Assembly: GCA_020633075.1 (NCBI GenBank)
Contig: JACKEI010000003.1
Location: 186,001 to 250,000, forward strand
DNA from: Sandaracinaceae bacterium
GTDB taxonomy: Bacteria; Myxococcota_A; Polyangia; Polyangiales; Houyiibacteriaceae
Length of the DNA stretch: 64,000 nt
Reading direction: 5' to 3'
The position numbers and the translations under genes were made by a program. The notes beneath the pieces were generated by a model, which searched no databases, was not told the origin of the DNA, and worked only from the letters and a program-made list of their open reading frames with translations. Positions 40,894-49,208 of the stretch are shown piece after piece; position 1 is the first letter of the stretch; the number at the start of each line of letters is the position of its first letter.

Positions 40894-42314
40894 GAGCGCG
40901 CTCCGGTCTCGGTGACTGTGTGCGCGTCGTCCCGATGCGCGACGGCTCGCTGCGCCGCGCGCTTTCGCGGTGTCGGCGGCTTCGCGACCGTGGGCTGGAT
41001 GTCCACCACCACCCGCGCGCGCCCGTCGAAGAGGCGCCGCGCGACCCGCTGGACGTCCTCGGGGCCCATCGTGCGGTAGGCCTCCGCGCGGGCGAACACG
41101 GCGGAGGGGTCGTCCATCACGGAGTCGTAGAAGCCGATCTGCTCCGCCTTGCCGGCGGCGGTCTCCATGCTGGTCAGGAACGAGAGCTCCGCTTGGTGAC
41201 GCACCTTGTCGAGCTCCGCTGCGCTCACGGGCTCGTGCGCCAGGCGCAGGAGCTCACGCTCGACGCGCGCCTCGGCGACCGCCGCGGTGACCCCTTCGCG
41301 CAGGTCCGCGAAGACCTCGAAGAGCGTCCCGTCCCGAAAAGGCGCGGCGCTGGCGAACACCATGGACGCCAGCTCGCTCTCGCGCGTCATGGCGCGCGTC
41401 AGGCGGCCGCTCAGCCCGCCTGTGAGGAGCTCTCGCAGGATCCCCAACACGATGCTGTCGGGGTCCGCCATGCCCGGCGCCCGATACCCCATCAGGAGCT
41501 TCGCCGTGGGGGTGGGTTTGACCAAGGACTTGCGCCGTGACTTGCGCAGCGCGGCGGCGGGCGGCGTGGGGCGGCGCGCGATCTTCGCGGGGCGCAGGGC
41601 ACCGTAGGCGTCACGCACCCGCTCCAGCACGTCGACCTCGCTCACGTCGCCGACCACGACCAGCGTCGCGTTGTTGGGCGCGTACCAGCGCCGGTAGAAG
41701 CGCAGGCAGTCCTCGCGCGTGTACCCCTCGATGTCGCGCGCCCAGCCGATGGTCGGCCACCCATATGGGTGCTTGTCGAAGGCCAGCGCCCAGAGCTGCT
41801 CGGAGGCGGCGCCGTACACGTCGTCGTCCACCGACTGGCTGCGCTCGTTGCGCACCACCTCGCGCTCGCGGGCCCACTCCTCGGGGTCGAGGTCCAGGTT
41901 GCTCATGCGGTCCGCCTCGAGGGCGATAGCCAGGGGGAGCGCACTCTTGGGCAGGTTCTCGTGGTACTGCGTCCAGTCGGTCCACGTCGACGCGTTGTTC
42001 TCGGCGCCGGACGCTTCCAGCAGGCGGTCGAAGTCCCCGGTGGGGTGGGCCGCCGTGCCGAAGAACATGAGGTGCTCGAACATGTGCGCCAGCCCCGTCT
42101 TGCCGGGCTCTTCGTCGCGTGAGCCCACGCGGAACCAGGTCTGGTAGCTCACCACGGGCGCGCTCGCGTCGGGGAGTACGTACACGCGCAGGCCGTTCCC
42201 CAGCCGGTAGCGAGCGAGGAACAGCCCGGGCCCGAAGGGAACGCGAGACTCGAAGTGGATCCGTCGATGTCCGCGGACACCGTGATTGAGCTTCTGGGCG
42301 AGCGCGTCGGTCAC
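40890..42314 (-). CDS. Active M16 zinc peptidase subunit
   Basis: A 474-residue (from the GTG at 42314) M16 peptidase with H77-M-F-E80-H81 in GLAHMFEHLMFFGT and the downstream Glu in VVRNERSQS. These enzymes cut peptides in a closed chamber and include processing peptidases and PqqF-like proteins. The frame is open further up to an ATG at 42416, but that start would overlap the FHA-GGDEF gene by 53 bases and adds an Arg/Thr-rich segment, so the GTG is chosen. A Lys/Arg-rich C-terminal tail (TPRKRAAQRAVAHRD) extends beyond the domain. No signal peptide, so cytoplasmic or exported by another path. Confidence 0.88.
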   Translation of the reverse strand: MTDALAQKLNHGVRGHRRIHFESRVPFGPGLFLARYRLGNGLRVYVLPDASAPVVSYQTWFRVGSRDEEPGKTGLAHMFEHLMFFGTAAHPTGDFDRLLEASGAENNASTWTDWTQYHENLPKSALPLAIALEADRMSNLDLDPEEWAREREVVRNERSQSVDDDVYGAASEQLWALAFDKHPYGWPTIGWARDIEGYTREDCLRFYRRWYAPNNATLVVVGDVSEVDVLERVRDAYGALRPAKIARRPTPPAAALRKSRRKSLVKPTPTAKLLMGYRAPGMADPDSIVLGILRELLTGGLSGRLTRAMTRESELASMVFASAAPFRDGTLFEVFADLREGVTAAVAEARVERELLRLAHEPVSAAELDKVRHQAELSFLTSMETAAGKAEQIGFYDSVMDDPSAVFARAEAYRTMGPEDVQRVARRLFDGRARVVVDIQPTVAKPPTPRKRAAQRAVAHRDDAHTVTETGARS

Positions 42315-42363
42315 AGGGGCCGGAGACTGCGGGCGCCGAGCAGTGGCGTCAACCTGCGTGTGG

Positions 42364-43284
42364 TCACCCGACCGTGTAGATCTCGGTCCGGTTTCGTCCG
42401 TTGCGCTTGGCCGCATAGAGGGCCTGGTCGGCGGCGCTGACCAGGTCGTTGGGCTGATCCACCGGTACCTCGGGCGTGGCTGCGACGCCCACGCTCACGG
42501 TGATCGGGATGACGATGTCTTCGTACCCGAACTCGTACTCCGCGATCAGCTGCCGGATGCGCTCCGCGAAGGACCGCGCCGAGGCGACGTCCAGGCCGCG
42601 GCTGAGCACGGCGAACTCCTCGCCGCCGTAGCGCGCGAAGACGTCCTCACGGCGGATCATGGTGCTCACCCGCTCCGCGAAGGTCGCCAGCACGGCGTCT
42701 CCGGCGAGGTGCCCGTGCGTGTCGTTGACCGGCTTGAAGTGGTCGATGTCGAACAGCATGAGCGCCACAGGCGTGCCGTGGCGCTGCGAGAAGGCGACCT
42801 CCCCGGTCAGGCGCTCGCTGAAGTACTTCTTGTTGAACGCCCCCGTCAGCCCGTCGCGCAGCGCCGATTCCAGCATCTGCCGCTGGAATTTCTCCTCCAG
42901 CGCGTCGTGGTAGCTGAACTTCAGGATCGTCGTGGTGCCGATCTGGATCTTGTCGCCGTCCTGCAGCGCGTGGAAGCGCACCTGGTGCCCGTTCACGAAC
43001 GTCCCGTTCGTGGAGTTGTTGTCCGCGACGATGACGGTCTCACCGCGGTTGATGATCTTGGCGTGCAGGCGCGAGATCTCGTTGTCCGGCAGCAGGATGC
43101 TCGCGTCGCTCCCCCGGCCGACGGTCGCCTCGCCGGGGGGGAGGCGGTACATCTCGCCCACGTTGGGGCCGGCGATGACGATCACGTACGCGTTCTCGCG
43201 GGCACCCGCGGTGGTGATCTGGGCAGCGATGGCGCTCGGGTCACCTACGATGGTGTGCTCGTCCGAGAAGTCGTCGTTGCCCAT
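42364..43284 (-). CDS. FHA-GGDEF diguanylate cyclase
   Basis: A 306-residue cytoplasmic protein. The FHA domain (about 33-122) keeps the phosphothreonine-binding signature (VGRGSDASILL, ISRLHAKI, NSTNGTFVNG). The GGDEF domain (about 140-300) has RYGGEEF as active site, DIDHFKPVNDTHGH for metal and substrate, and RRED five residues before GGEEF, a correctly placed RxxD inhibitory site. So it probably makes c-di-GMP with product feedback and is recruited by a phospho-threonine protein, possibly a Hanks-type kinase such as that at 18174. First gene of, or just upstream of, the M16 operon. Confidence 0.94.
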   Translation of the reverse strand: MGNDDFSDEHTIVGDPSAIAAQITTAGARENAYVIVIAGPNVGEMYRLPPGEATVGRGSDASILLPDNEISRLHAKIINRGETVIVADNNSTNGTFVNGHQVRFHALQDGDKIQIGTTTILKFSYHDALEEKFQRQMLESALRDGLTGAFNKKYFSERLTGEVAFSQRHGTPVALMLFDIDHFKPVNDTHGHLAGDAVLATFAERVSTMIRREDVFARYGGEEFAVLSRGLDVASARSFAERIRQLIAEYEFGYEDIVIPITVSVGVAATPEVPVDQPNDLVSAADQALYAAKRNGRNRTEIYTVG

Positions 43285-43544
43285 ATTGGTGAGTCTATCC
43301 GCTCTTGACCGACGAATCTACTTTCACCGTGGCCCCGCACCGGATGAGCGGCCGCGTGAACCCGTGTTCACGAACTCGGACACCGTGTGCACGCTCATGA
43401 GGCCCTCTGTACGACGGGGGAGGGGCATCATGGTCCCGAGTTTCGCGCCTTCGCCGGCATTCAGGCTATCTTGTACGGACTCCGGCCCGCCGCCGCCCTT
43501 CTGCCGGCCTCCTGGCACGGATCGTGGATCCGAAAGAGACTACC

Positions 43545-44531
43545 ATGCGCCACACGTACGCTCTGATGTTCGCCCTCCTGGTCACGGCCGCCTTCACGTC
43601 GGGCTGCCGGTCCGAGAATTACTACTGCAACGCCGACGGTTGCTTCCTGTGCGACGGTCTCGGGTGCCGCCCGGTGGACGGCCCGCCCCGGCCCGACTGC
43701 AACGGCGACTACGAGTGCAGCGGCGACCGCTACTGCGCGGACGTGGGCTGCGTCACGGAGTGTGGTGACGACAGCGACTGCCCAATGGGCACCGAGTGCC
43801 GTGCCGGGTCGTGCCTCAACCCGACCGAGCCCGAGCCCGTGCCCAACCCGGGCACCTGCACTCGTACGGCGGACTGTCCGGCCGGTCAGGGCCTGGTGTG
43901 TGTGAACGGCGTCTGCCAGGTGGACAACGCGTGCGGTGGCGCGGCGTGCGAGTGCTCCGCCACGGCTCCCTGCGCGAACGGGTTCACCTGCATCGACGGC
44001 GAGTGCCGTGCCGACACCACCATCTGCCACTTCAGCCACGAGTGCGGCGGTGGCCGCATCTGTGTCAACGGTGAGTGTCGCGAGGGTTGTGACACGGCCG
44101 CGACCTGCCCCGTCGGGCAGACCTGCGAGGACAGCGTCTGTGTGGACCTCCCGCCCGTCACCGGCGAGTGCGGCGACAACAGCGACTGCAGCAACGGTGA
44201 GGTCTGCATCGACTCGGTCTGCGAGACCAGCTGCACCAGCGACACGGCCTGCACGGCGGAGCAGTACTGTCTCAACGGCGTCTGCGTCTACGACGACCGC
44301 CCTCAGCCCTTCTGCACCAGCAGCGCACAGTGCCAGCCCGGCCGCCCCTGCGTTGGTGGTGTGTGCCGCACTCCCTGCGAGACGAGCCCAGAGTGCCTGA
44401 GCTTCGACGTCCAGTTCCGCGTCTGCCAGAACAACTTCTGCGTGACGAGCAACGAGGCCACCTCCAACTGCATGCTCAGCCAGGACTGCGCCACGCCGGG
44501 CGATACCTGCGTGGACGGCGTCTGCCGCTGA
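43545..44531 (+). CDS. Cys-rich repeat lipoprotein
   Basis: A 328-residue lipoprotein with lipobox Cys21 (AAFTSGC). The mature protein is made of about eight blocks of 30-40 residues with a pattern like C.....C..G..C..G.C (for example DNSDCSNGEVCIDSVCETSC), with around 45 cysteines, likely all in disulfides. Such Cys-rich secreted lipoproteins are numerous in myxobacteria, with EB/dickkopf-like spacing, and are thought to be adhesive or structural. ATG at 43545 follows GAAAGAGACTACC. The 260-base region upstream, shared with the FHA-GGDEF gene, shows no clear promoter consensus. Confidence 0.82.
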   Translation: MRHTYALMFALLVTAAFTSGCRSENYYCNADGCFLCDGLGCRPVDGPPRPDCNGDYECSGDRYCADVGCVTECGDDSDCPMGTECRAGSCLNPTEPEPVPNPGTCTRTADCPAGQGLVCVNGVCQVDNACGGAACECSATAPCANGFTCIDGECRADTTICHFSHECGGGRICVNGECREGCDTAATCPVGQTCEDSVCVDLPPVTGECGDNSDCSNGEVCIDSVCETSCTSDTACTAEQYCLNGVCVYDDRPQPFCTSSAQCQPGRPCVGGVCRTPCETSPECLSFDVQFRVCQNNFCVTSNEATSNCMLSQDCATPGDTCVDGVCR

Positions 44532-44553
44532 CCCGCCGCTGACACTACGCGAG

Positions 44554-44582
44554 CGCCGCTGCCGAGTCCTCGGTCAGCGGCG
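44554..44582 (+). terminator. Rho-independent terminator after the Cys-rich lipoprotein gene
   Basis: CGCCGCTG-CCGA (44554-44565) pairs with TCGG-CAGCGGCG (44570-44582, one bulged T at 44574) to make a long GC stem with a 4-base loop, followed by TTTCGCGTTG. It starts 22 bases after the stop codon, between convergent genes. Confidence 0.65.
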
Positions 44583-44666
44583 TTTCGCGTTGTACGGCGG
44601 GTGGGATCGTCAGCGCGGCATCCGCGATGCGACGCCCACCATCGCCGGCCGCCGCCGCGCGAGAGG

Positions 44667-46007
44667 TCAGGACAGCGACTCGGGGTGCTCGAGAGCGTCA
44701 ATCACGGCGTAGGCGAAGCTGGCGCCGACGTGCCCGTCGATGACCCGGTGATCGAAGCTGAAGCTCAGCATCATCACCTTGCCCACCACGACCTCACCGT
44801 GGCGTACCACGGGCTTCTCCTTGATGCGGTGCACACCCAGGATGCCGACCTCCGGGTAGTTCAGGACCGGCGTCGCCAGCAGGCCCCCCAGCTTGCCGAG
44901 GCTGGTGACCGTGAAGGTGCTGCCGGAGAGCTCGTCCGGTCGCAGTGAGCCCGCGCGCGCGCCCTCCGCCAGTCTGTCGATCTCGCGGGCGACGCTGAAG
45001 AGGTCGAGGGACTCGGCGTGGCGGACCACGGGGACCATCAGCCCCGCTTCCGTGGCCGTGGCGACGCCAATGTGGAGCGCGCTGCGCGTCACGAGCTCGT
45101 TGCGAGCCTCGTCCAGGTAGCTGTTCAGCACGGGGTACGCGCGCAGGGCGCGGGTGACGGCCTGCACGATGAACGGCAGGTACGTGAGCTTGATGCCGGC
45201 CTGCTCCGCCCGGGCCTCGAGGGCGTCGCGGCGTGCCAACAGCGCGCCGACGTCCACTTCCTCAACGAAGGTGAAGTGCACGGCGCTGCGAGCCGAGGCC
45301 TGCAGCCGGTCCGCGATGCGGCGGCGCATGCCCACGAAAGGCCGCCGGATGTCCGCGGGGTCGCTCGCGATGCGAGCAGAACGCGTGGGGCTCTCGGCGC
45401 GCAGCGTCCCGGGGCTGGTCGGCGCGTGCTGACGGACGTCGCTCTCTTGCACGCGGCCTCCCGCCCCGCTGGGGCGCACGTGCCGCAGGTCGACGCCAAG
45501 CTCCTTGGCCAACGCGCGCACGGCTGGCGTCGCCAGCGGCTTCGCTTCGAAGTAGCTGCCGAGCTCGGCCGGCTGGTTGCCGTGCCCGCTCGCGTCGCTT
45601 CCCGCTGCGCCACCTCCCTTTCCCGCTCCCGGGCGCTGGAAGTACCCGGCCCCCGGCAGCACGTCGCGTAGGTCTCCCACGGCGGTGGCCGCGGGTCCCT
45701 GGTCGAGCCGCCGCGCTGTGCCCGGGTCGTCGTCGGCCGCCGAGTGCGCAGCGTCGCGGGGCTCCAGCGTCCCGATCACGACCAGCACGTCGCCCACGTT
45801 CGCGACCTCGCCGGGCGCGAAGCGCAGCTCGCGGATCCACCCCGCCTTGGGCGCGCCGATGGTGACGGTGGCCTTGTCGCTCATGACCTCCACCATGGGC
45901 GCGTCTTCGACGACGGAGTCACCGACCGCTACGTGCCACTCCACGATCTCGCCCTCGGTCATGCCCTCACCCAGGTCGGGCAGCTTGAACAGATAGTCGG
46001 TGCTCAT
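44667..46007 (-). CDS. bkdB: Branched-chain 2-oxoacid dehydrogenase E2 (dihydrolipoamide acyltransferase)
   Basis: A 446-residue E2. Lipoyl domain 1-80 with lipoyl Lys45 in VMSDKATVTI; a flexible Ala/Gly-rich linker; peripheral subunit-binding domain about 155-192 (TPAVRALAKELGVDLRHV, SGAGGRVQESDV); catalytic acyltransferase domain about 215-446 with the active-site FSFDHRVIDGHVGASF (His about 417). E2 takes the acyl group from E1 onto lipoyl-lysine and passes it to CoA. Single lipoyl domain and the company of a branched-chain-like E1 point to the bkd complex rather than pyruvate dehydrogenase. Lies 7 bases after the E1beta gene. Confidence 0.93.
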   Translation of the reverse strand: MSTDYLFKLPDLGEGMTEGEIVEWHVAVGDSVVEDAPMVEVMSDKATVTIGAPKAGWIRELRFAPGEVANVGDVLVVIGTLEPRDAAHSAADDDPGTARRLDQGPAATAVGDLRDVLPGAGYFQRPGAGKGGGAAGSDASGHGNQPAELGSYFEAKPLATPAVRALAKELGVDLRHVRPSGAGGRVQESDVRQHAPTSPGTLRAESPTRSARIASDPADIRRPFVGMRRRIADRLQASARSAVHFTFVEEVDVGALLARRDALEARAEQAGIKLTYLPFIVQAVTRALRAYPVLNSYLDEARNELVTRSALHIGVATATEAGLMVPVVRHAESLDLFSVAREIDRLAEGARAGSLRPDELSGSTFTVTSLGKLGGLLATPVLNYPEVGILGVHRIKEKPVVRHGEVVVGKVMMLSFSFDHRVIDGHVGASFAYAVIDALEHPESLS

Positions 46008-46014
46008 GAGGTCC

Positions 46015-46989
46015 TTAGAAGCGTACCGTCTCCCGCAGCGCCGGCGCGATGCGATGCGCCAGCGGGAGGTAGTCGTCCTCTAGCGCATAGGGGAAGGGCG
46101 TGTCGAAGCCCGTGACGCGGCGCGGGGGCGCCTCCAGGTGCACGAAGGCGTGCTCACACACCAGGGACACCAGCTCCGCCCCGAAGCCGCACGCGCGCGG
46201 GGCCTCGTGCACGATCACCAGTCGCCCGGTCTTGCGCACGCTCGTCAGCACCGTCTCGAGGTCCAGCGGCCACAGGGTGCGGGGGTCGATCACCTCGGCG
46301 TCGATGCCGTCGTCGCCGGCTACCTGCTCCGCTGCCGCGAGGGCCTCGTAGAGCATGGCGCCCCAGGCGATGACCGTCACGTCCGCGCCCGGACGCACGA
46401 CCGCCGCTTGGCTGAGCGGCACCTCGTAGGCCCCCTCGGGGACATCCATCTTCACCGCGCGGTAGACGCGCTTGGGCTCGAAGAAGAGCACCGGGTCCGG
46501 GTCGTTGATGCTCGCTCGCAGCAGGCCCTTCGCGTCGTAGGGGTTGCTGGGGCAGACCACCTTGAGGCCGGCGGTGTGGATGAAGAGCGCCTCCGGGGAC
46601 TGGCTGTGATAGAGGCCGCCCTTGATGCCTCCTCCGAAGGGGGTGCGCACCACCATGGGCACCGTGTACTCGCCGCCGCTGCGGTAGCGGTACTTGGCGG
46701 CCTCGCTCACCAGCTGGTCGAAGCCGGGGTAGATGAAGTCGGCGAACTGGATCTCCGGGATGGGCTTCAAGCCGTACAGGGCCATGCCGATGGCCGTCCC
46801 GAGGATGCCGCTCTCGTTGAGCGGGGTGTCGATCACCCGCTGTTCGCCAAAGGCTTCGTGCAGACCCTGGGTGACGCGGAACACGCCGCCCACGCGGCCC
46901 ACGTCCTCGCCCAGCACGACCACGTCTGGGTCGGCCCCCATCTCTTGGTGGAGGCCGGCGTTGATGGCCTGGACCATGTTCATTTCCAT
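46015..46989 (-). CDS. bkdA2: 2-oxoisovalerate/2-oxoacid dehydrogenase E1 beta subunit
   Basis: A 324-residue E1beta of standard length. The thiamine-diphosphate site residues and transketolase core are present (VLGEDVGRVGGVF, Glu of LNESGILGTAIGMAL, and FADFIYPGFDQLVSEAAKYRY). The C-terminal domain (VIDPRTLWPLDLETV, VHEAPRACGFGAEL) is complete. With E1alpha it forms the alpha2beta2 tetramer that decarboxylates the 2-oxoacid. The ATG shares one base with the E1alpha stop (TGATG), a fixed-ratio arrangement. Confidence 0.95.
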   Translation of the reverse strand: MEMNMVQAINAGLHQEMGADPDVVVLGEDVGRVGGVFRVTQGLHEAFGEQRVIDTPLNESGILGTAIGMALYGLKPIPEIQFADFIYPGFDQLVSEAAKYRYRSGGEYTVPMVVRTPFGGGIKGGLYHSQSPEALFIHTAGLKVVCPSNPYDAKGLLRASINDPDPVLFFEPKRVYRAVKMDVPEGAYEVPLSQAAVVRPGADVTVIAWGAMLYEALAAAEQVAGDDGIDAEVIDPRTLWPLDLETVLTSVRKTGRLVIVHEAPRACGFGAELVSLVCEHAFVHLEAPPRRVTGFDTPFPYALEDDYLPLAHRIAPALRETVRF

Positions 46990-48119
46990 CAGTCAGCGCT
47001 CCCTTCTCGGGCGTCTCGCGCGGCGTCTCGGAGGTGCCATGGGGTCTCCGCGTACACGTCTTCGAAGAGCGTGTCGAGCGCTGGCTTGCTGCGCGCCTGG
47101 GCGGCGTCCAGCGCGGCGCTGACCTCGGCCGCGACCTCCGCGCGGAGCGCCTCGTCGGCCGCGGCGTCGAGCTCACCACTCGCGAGCAATTCCCGTTGGA
47201 AGCGGGCAATGGGCTCCCGCGTCGTGGCCTCGGCGACCTCGGCGTCCGTACGGTAGGCGCGGGGGTCGTCCGAGCTCGAGTGCGCGTCCAGGCGGTAGGT
47301 CACGAGCTCCAGCAGGGTGGGGCCCGCGCCGGCCGCGGCCGCCTCGATGGCCGCGCGGGTGGCCCGGTGCACGGCCAGCACGTCGTTGCCGTCCACCGTC
47401 ACACCCCGGATGCCGTAGGCGGCCGCCTTGCAAGCGAACCCGTCCGAGGCGGTCTGGCGGCTGGACGGCAGGCTGATGGCGTAGCCGTTGTTCCGGCACG
47501 CGAAGACCACGGGCGCGCGAAAGACGCCGGCGAAGTTGAGCGCGGCGTGGAAGTCGTTGCTGCTGGTGGCGCCGTCCCCGAAGAAGACCAGCGCCACGTC
47601 GTCGTTGCCCTTCAGGCGCGCCGCGTAGGCCAGGCCCACCGCGTGCGGCAGCTGTGTCCCGATGGGCGCGCTCACCGAGAGGCAGCGCTGCGCACGGCTG
47701 TGGAAGTGGTCTGGCATCTGGCGCCCGTGCCCCGTGTCCGCCTCGTTGCCGAACATCTGGTCCAGGTAGGTGGCGAGCGGCGCACCGCGCATCAAGAGGG
47801 CCCCGAACTCACGGTAGCAGGGCACCAGCCAGTCTTGCTCTCGAAGCGCCGCTGCGGCGCCCACGATGGCGGCTTCTTCGCCGCGGTGGCCGACGTGGAA
47901 GCCGATCCGTCCCTGCCGCTGGAGCGCCATGAGCCGCTCGTCCAAGCGGCGGCTCAGCAACATGGCTCGGTAGAGCTTCAGCTTCAGCGCGCGGGGAGCT
48001 GGGCTCGGGTGTTCCCCGGACTGGCTGCTCGGCGACCGCCGCCGCTGCCACGACCGCTCTCGCTCGTCGGTCGCGCGCTCATTGGCGGGGACGGCTGCAA
48101 GGTGACGGGCTCGGGGCAT
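46989..48119 (-). CDS. bkdA1: 2-oxoisovalerate/2-oxoacid dehydrogenase E1 alpha subunit
   Basis: A 376-residue E1alpha. The ThDP motif GDG-x24-NN is present (FFGDGATSSNDF through ACRNN). The phosphorylation-loop sequence DAHSSSDDPRAYR matches the branched-chain type (HSTSDD) rather than pyruvate dehydrogenase (HSMSDP), which is why I call it bkd. The first about 35 residues are Arg/Ser-rich and not part of the fold. A perfect Shine-Dalgarno AAGGAGGT (minus strand, 48124-48131) is 4 bases before the ATG and fixes the start. It lies 40 bases after lipA on the same strand. No E3 (dihydrolipoamide dehydrogenase) gene is in the window. Confidence 0.94.
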   Translation of the reverse strand: MPRARHLAAVPANERATDERERSWQRRRSPSSQSGEHPSPAPRALKLKLYRAMLLSRRLDERLMALQRQGRIGFHVGHRGEEAAIVGAAAALREQDWLVPCYREFGALLMRGAPLATYLDQMFGNEADTGHGRQMPDHFHSRAQRCLSVSAPIGTQLPHAVGLAYAARLKGNDDVALVFFGDGATSSNDFHAALNFAGVFRAPVVFACRNNGYAISLPSSRQTASDGFACKAAAYGIRGVTVDGNDVLAVHRATRAAIEAAAAGAGPTLLELVTYRLDAHSSSDDPRAYRTDAEVAEATTREPIARFQRELLASGELDAAADEALRAEVAAEVSAALDAAQARSKPALDTLFEDVYAETPWHLRDAARDAREGSAD

Positions 48120-48123
48120 GGGG

Positions 48124-48131
48124 ACCTCCTT
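48124..48131 (-). promoter_or_regulatory. Strong ribosome binding site of the E1 alpha gene
   Basis: AAGGAGGT on the minus strand, four bases upstream of the ATG at 48119; the most perfect Shine-Dalgarno sequence noticed in the window. Confidence 0.85.
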
Positions 48132-48159
48132 CGCGGTGGTGATGGCGGGTGTCGCTCGG

Positions 48160-49107
48160 CTAGCTCTCGGGCACCAGCGGCAGGCTGCGCTTGCGACCGT
48201 AGCGGTCCGCGCCGGCCGTGGGCTCGGTCTTCAATACTCCATGCAAGAACGCCTCGGCGGCGCGGTAGCTGCTCCGCACCAGGGGGCCCGAGGCCACGAA
48301 TCGGAAGCCCAGCTCGCGACCGGCGGCGGCGTACGCGTCGAACTCCTCTGGCTCGACGTAACGCAGCAGCTCGGCGTGCTTGGGGGTGGGGCGCAGGTAC
48401 TGCCCAATGGTCAGGACGTCCACGTCGATGTCTCGGAGGGCCTGCATCGCGGCGAGCATTTCTTCCTGCGTCTCTCCGAGGCCGACCATGAGCGAGGTCT
48501 TGGTGATGGCGCCGGCCTCCTTGGCCCAACGCAGCACGTTGGCGCTCTGTTCCCACGAGCAGCGCACGTCGCGGATGGTGCGCTGGAGCCGCGGCACCAC
48601 CTCCACGTTGTGTGCGAAGACGTCGGGCTGACCGTCGCGGATGAGCGTGTCCACGTCGCGGCGCACCCCTTGGAAGTCCCCCACCAGCGTCTCCACCAGC
48701 AGCTCGGGGCAGCGCTCCTTGATGCGGCGCACCGTCTTGGCGACATGCGCGGCGCCGCCGTCCAGCAGGTCGTCGCGGTCCACCATGGTCATGACCACGT
48801 ACGCCAGGCCCATGCCCTCGAGGGCGCGCGCCGTGTTCTCCGGCTCGCGCGGGTCCGTCAGCCCCCCCGGATCACCCGTGTTCACCGCACAGAAGCGACA
48901 CCCGCGCGTGCAGGTCTCGCCCAGGATCATGATCGTCGCGGTGCCTTGGCCCCAGCACTCGAAGATGTTGGGGCAGCGCGCCTCTTCGCAGACGGTGTGC
49001 AGGTCGCGCTTGCGCATCTCGTCCCGCAGCTGGTTGAACTGCGCTTGCTGCTCGCCAGCCGGGAGGCGGACACGCAACCAATCGGGCTTTCGAGCGGGCA
49101 GATTCAT
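48160..49107 (-). CDS. lipA: Lipoyl synthase LipA
   Basis: A 315-residue radical SAM enzyme that inserts two sulfurs into the octanoyl chain of lipoyl domains. The auxiliary cluster cysteines are C40, C45 and C51 (CEEARCPNIFEC) and the SAM cluster cysteines C66, C70 and C73 (CTRGCRFC). The C-terminal serine that ligates the auxiliary cluster is in the conserved GPLVRSSYRAAE. Placed directly upstream of the E1alpha, E1beta and E2 genes, so cofactor synthesis and the lipoyl enzyme are co-expressed. No lipB is present in the window. Confidence 0.97.
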   Translation of the reverse strand: MNLPARKPDWLRVRLPAGEQQAQFNQLRDEMRKRDLHTVCEEARCPNIFECWGQGTATIMILGETCTRGCRFCAVNTGDPGGLTDPREPENTARALEGMGLAYVVMTMVDRDDLLDGGAAHVAKTVRRIKERCPELLVETLVGDFQGVRRDVDTLIRDGQPDVFAHNVEVVPRLQRTIRDVRCSWEQSANVLRWAKEAGAITKTSLMVGLGETQEEMLAAMQALRDIDVDVLTIGQYLRPTPKHAELLRYVEPEEFDAYAAAGRELGFRFVASGPLVRSSYRAAEAFLHGVLKTEPTAGADRYGRKRSLPLVPES

Positions 49108-49208
49108 GAGTCTAATTCAACGTAGGCTGTCGCCACCTGGGCGTCAATCTCGCGACCCCTGCTCGCCTCCCCCATGCCTCTCGCGCGCACCGGCTGCTAG
49201 GCCACCGC

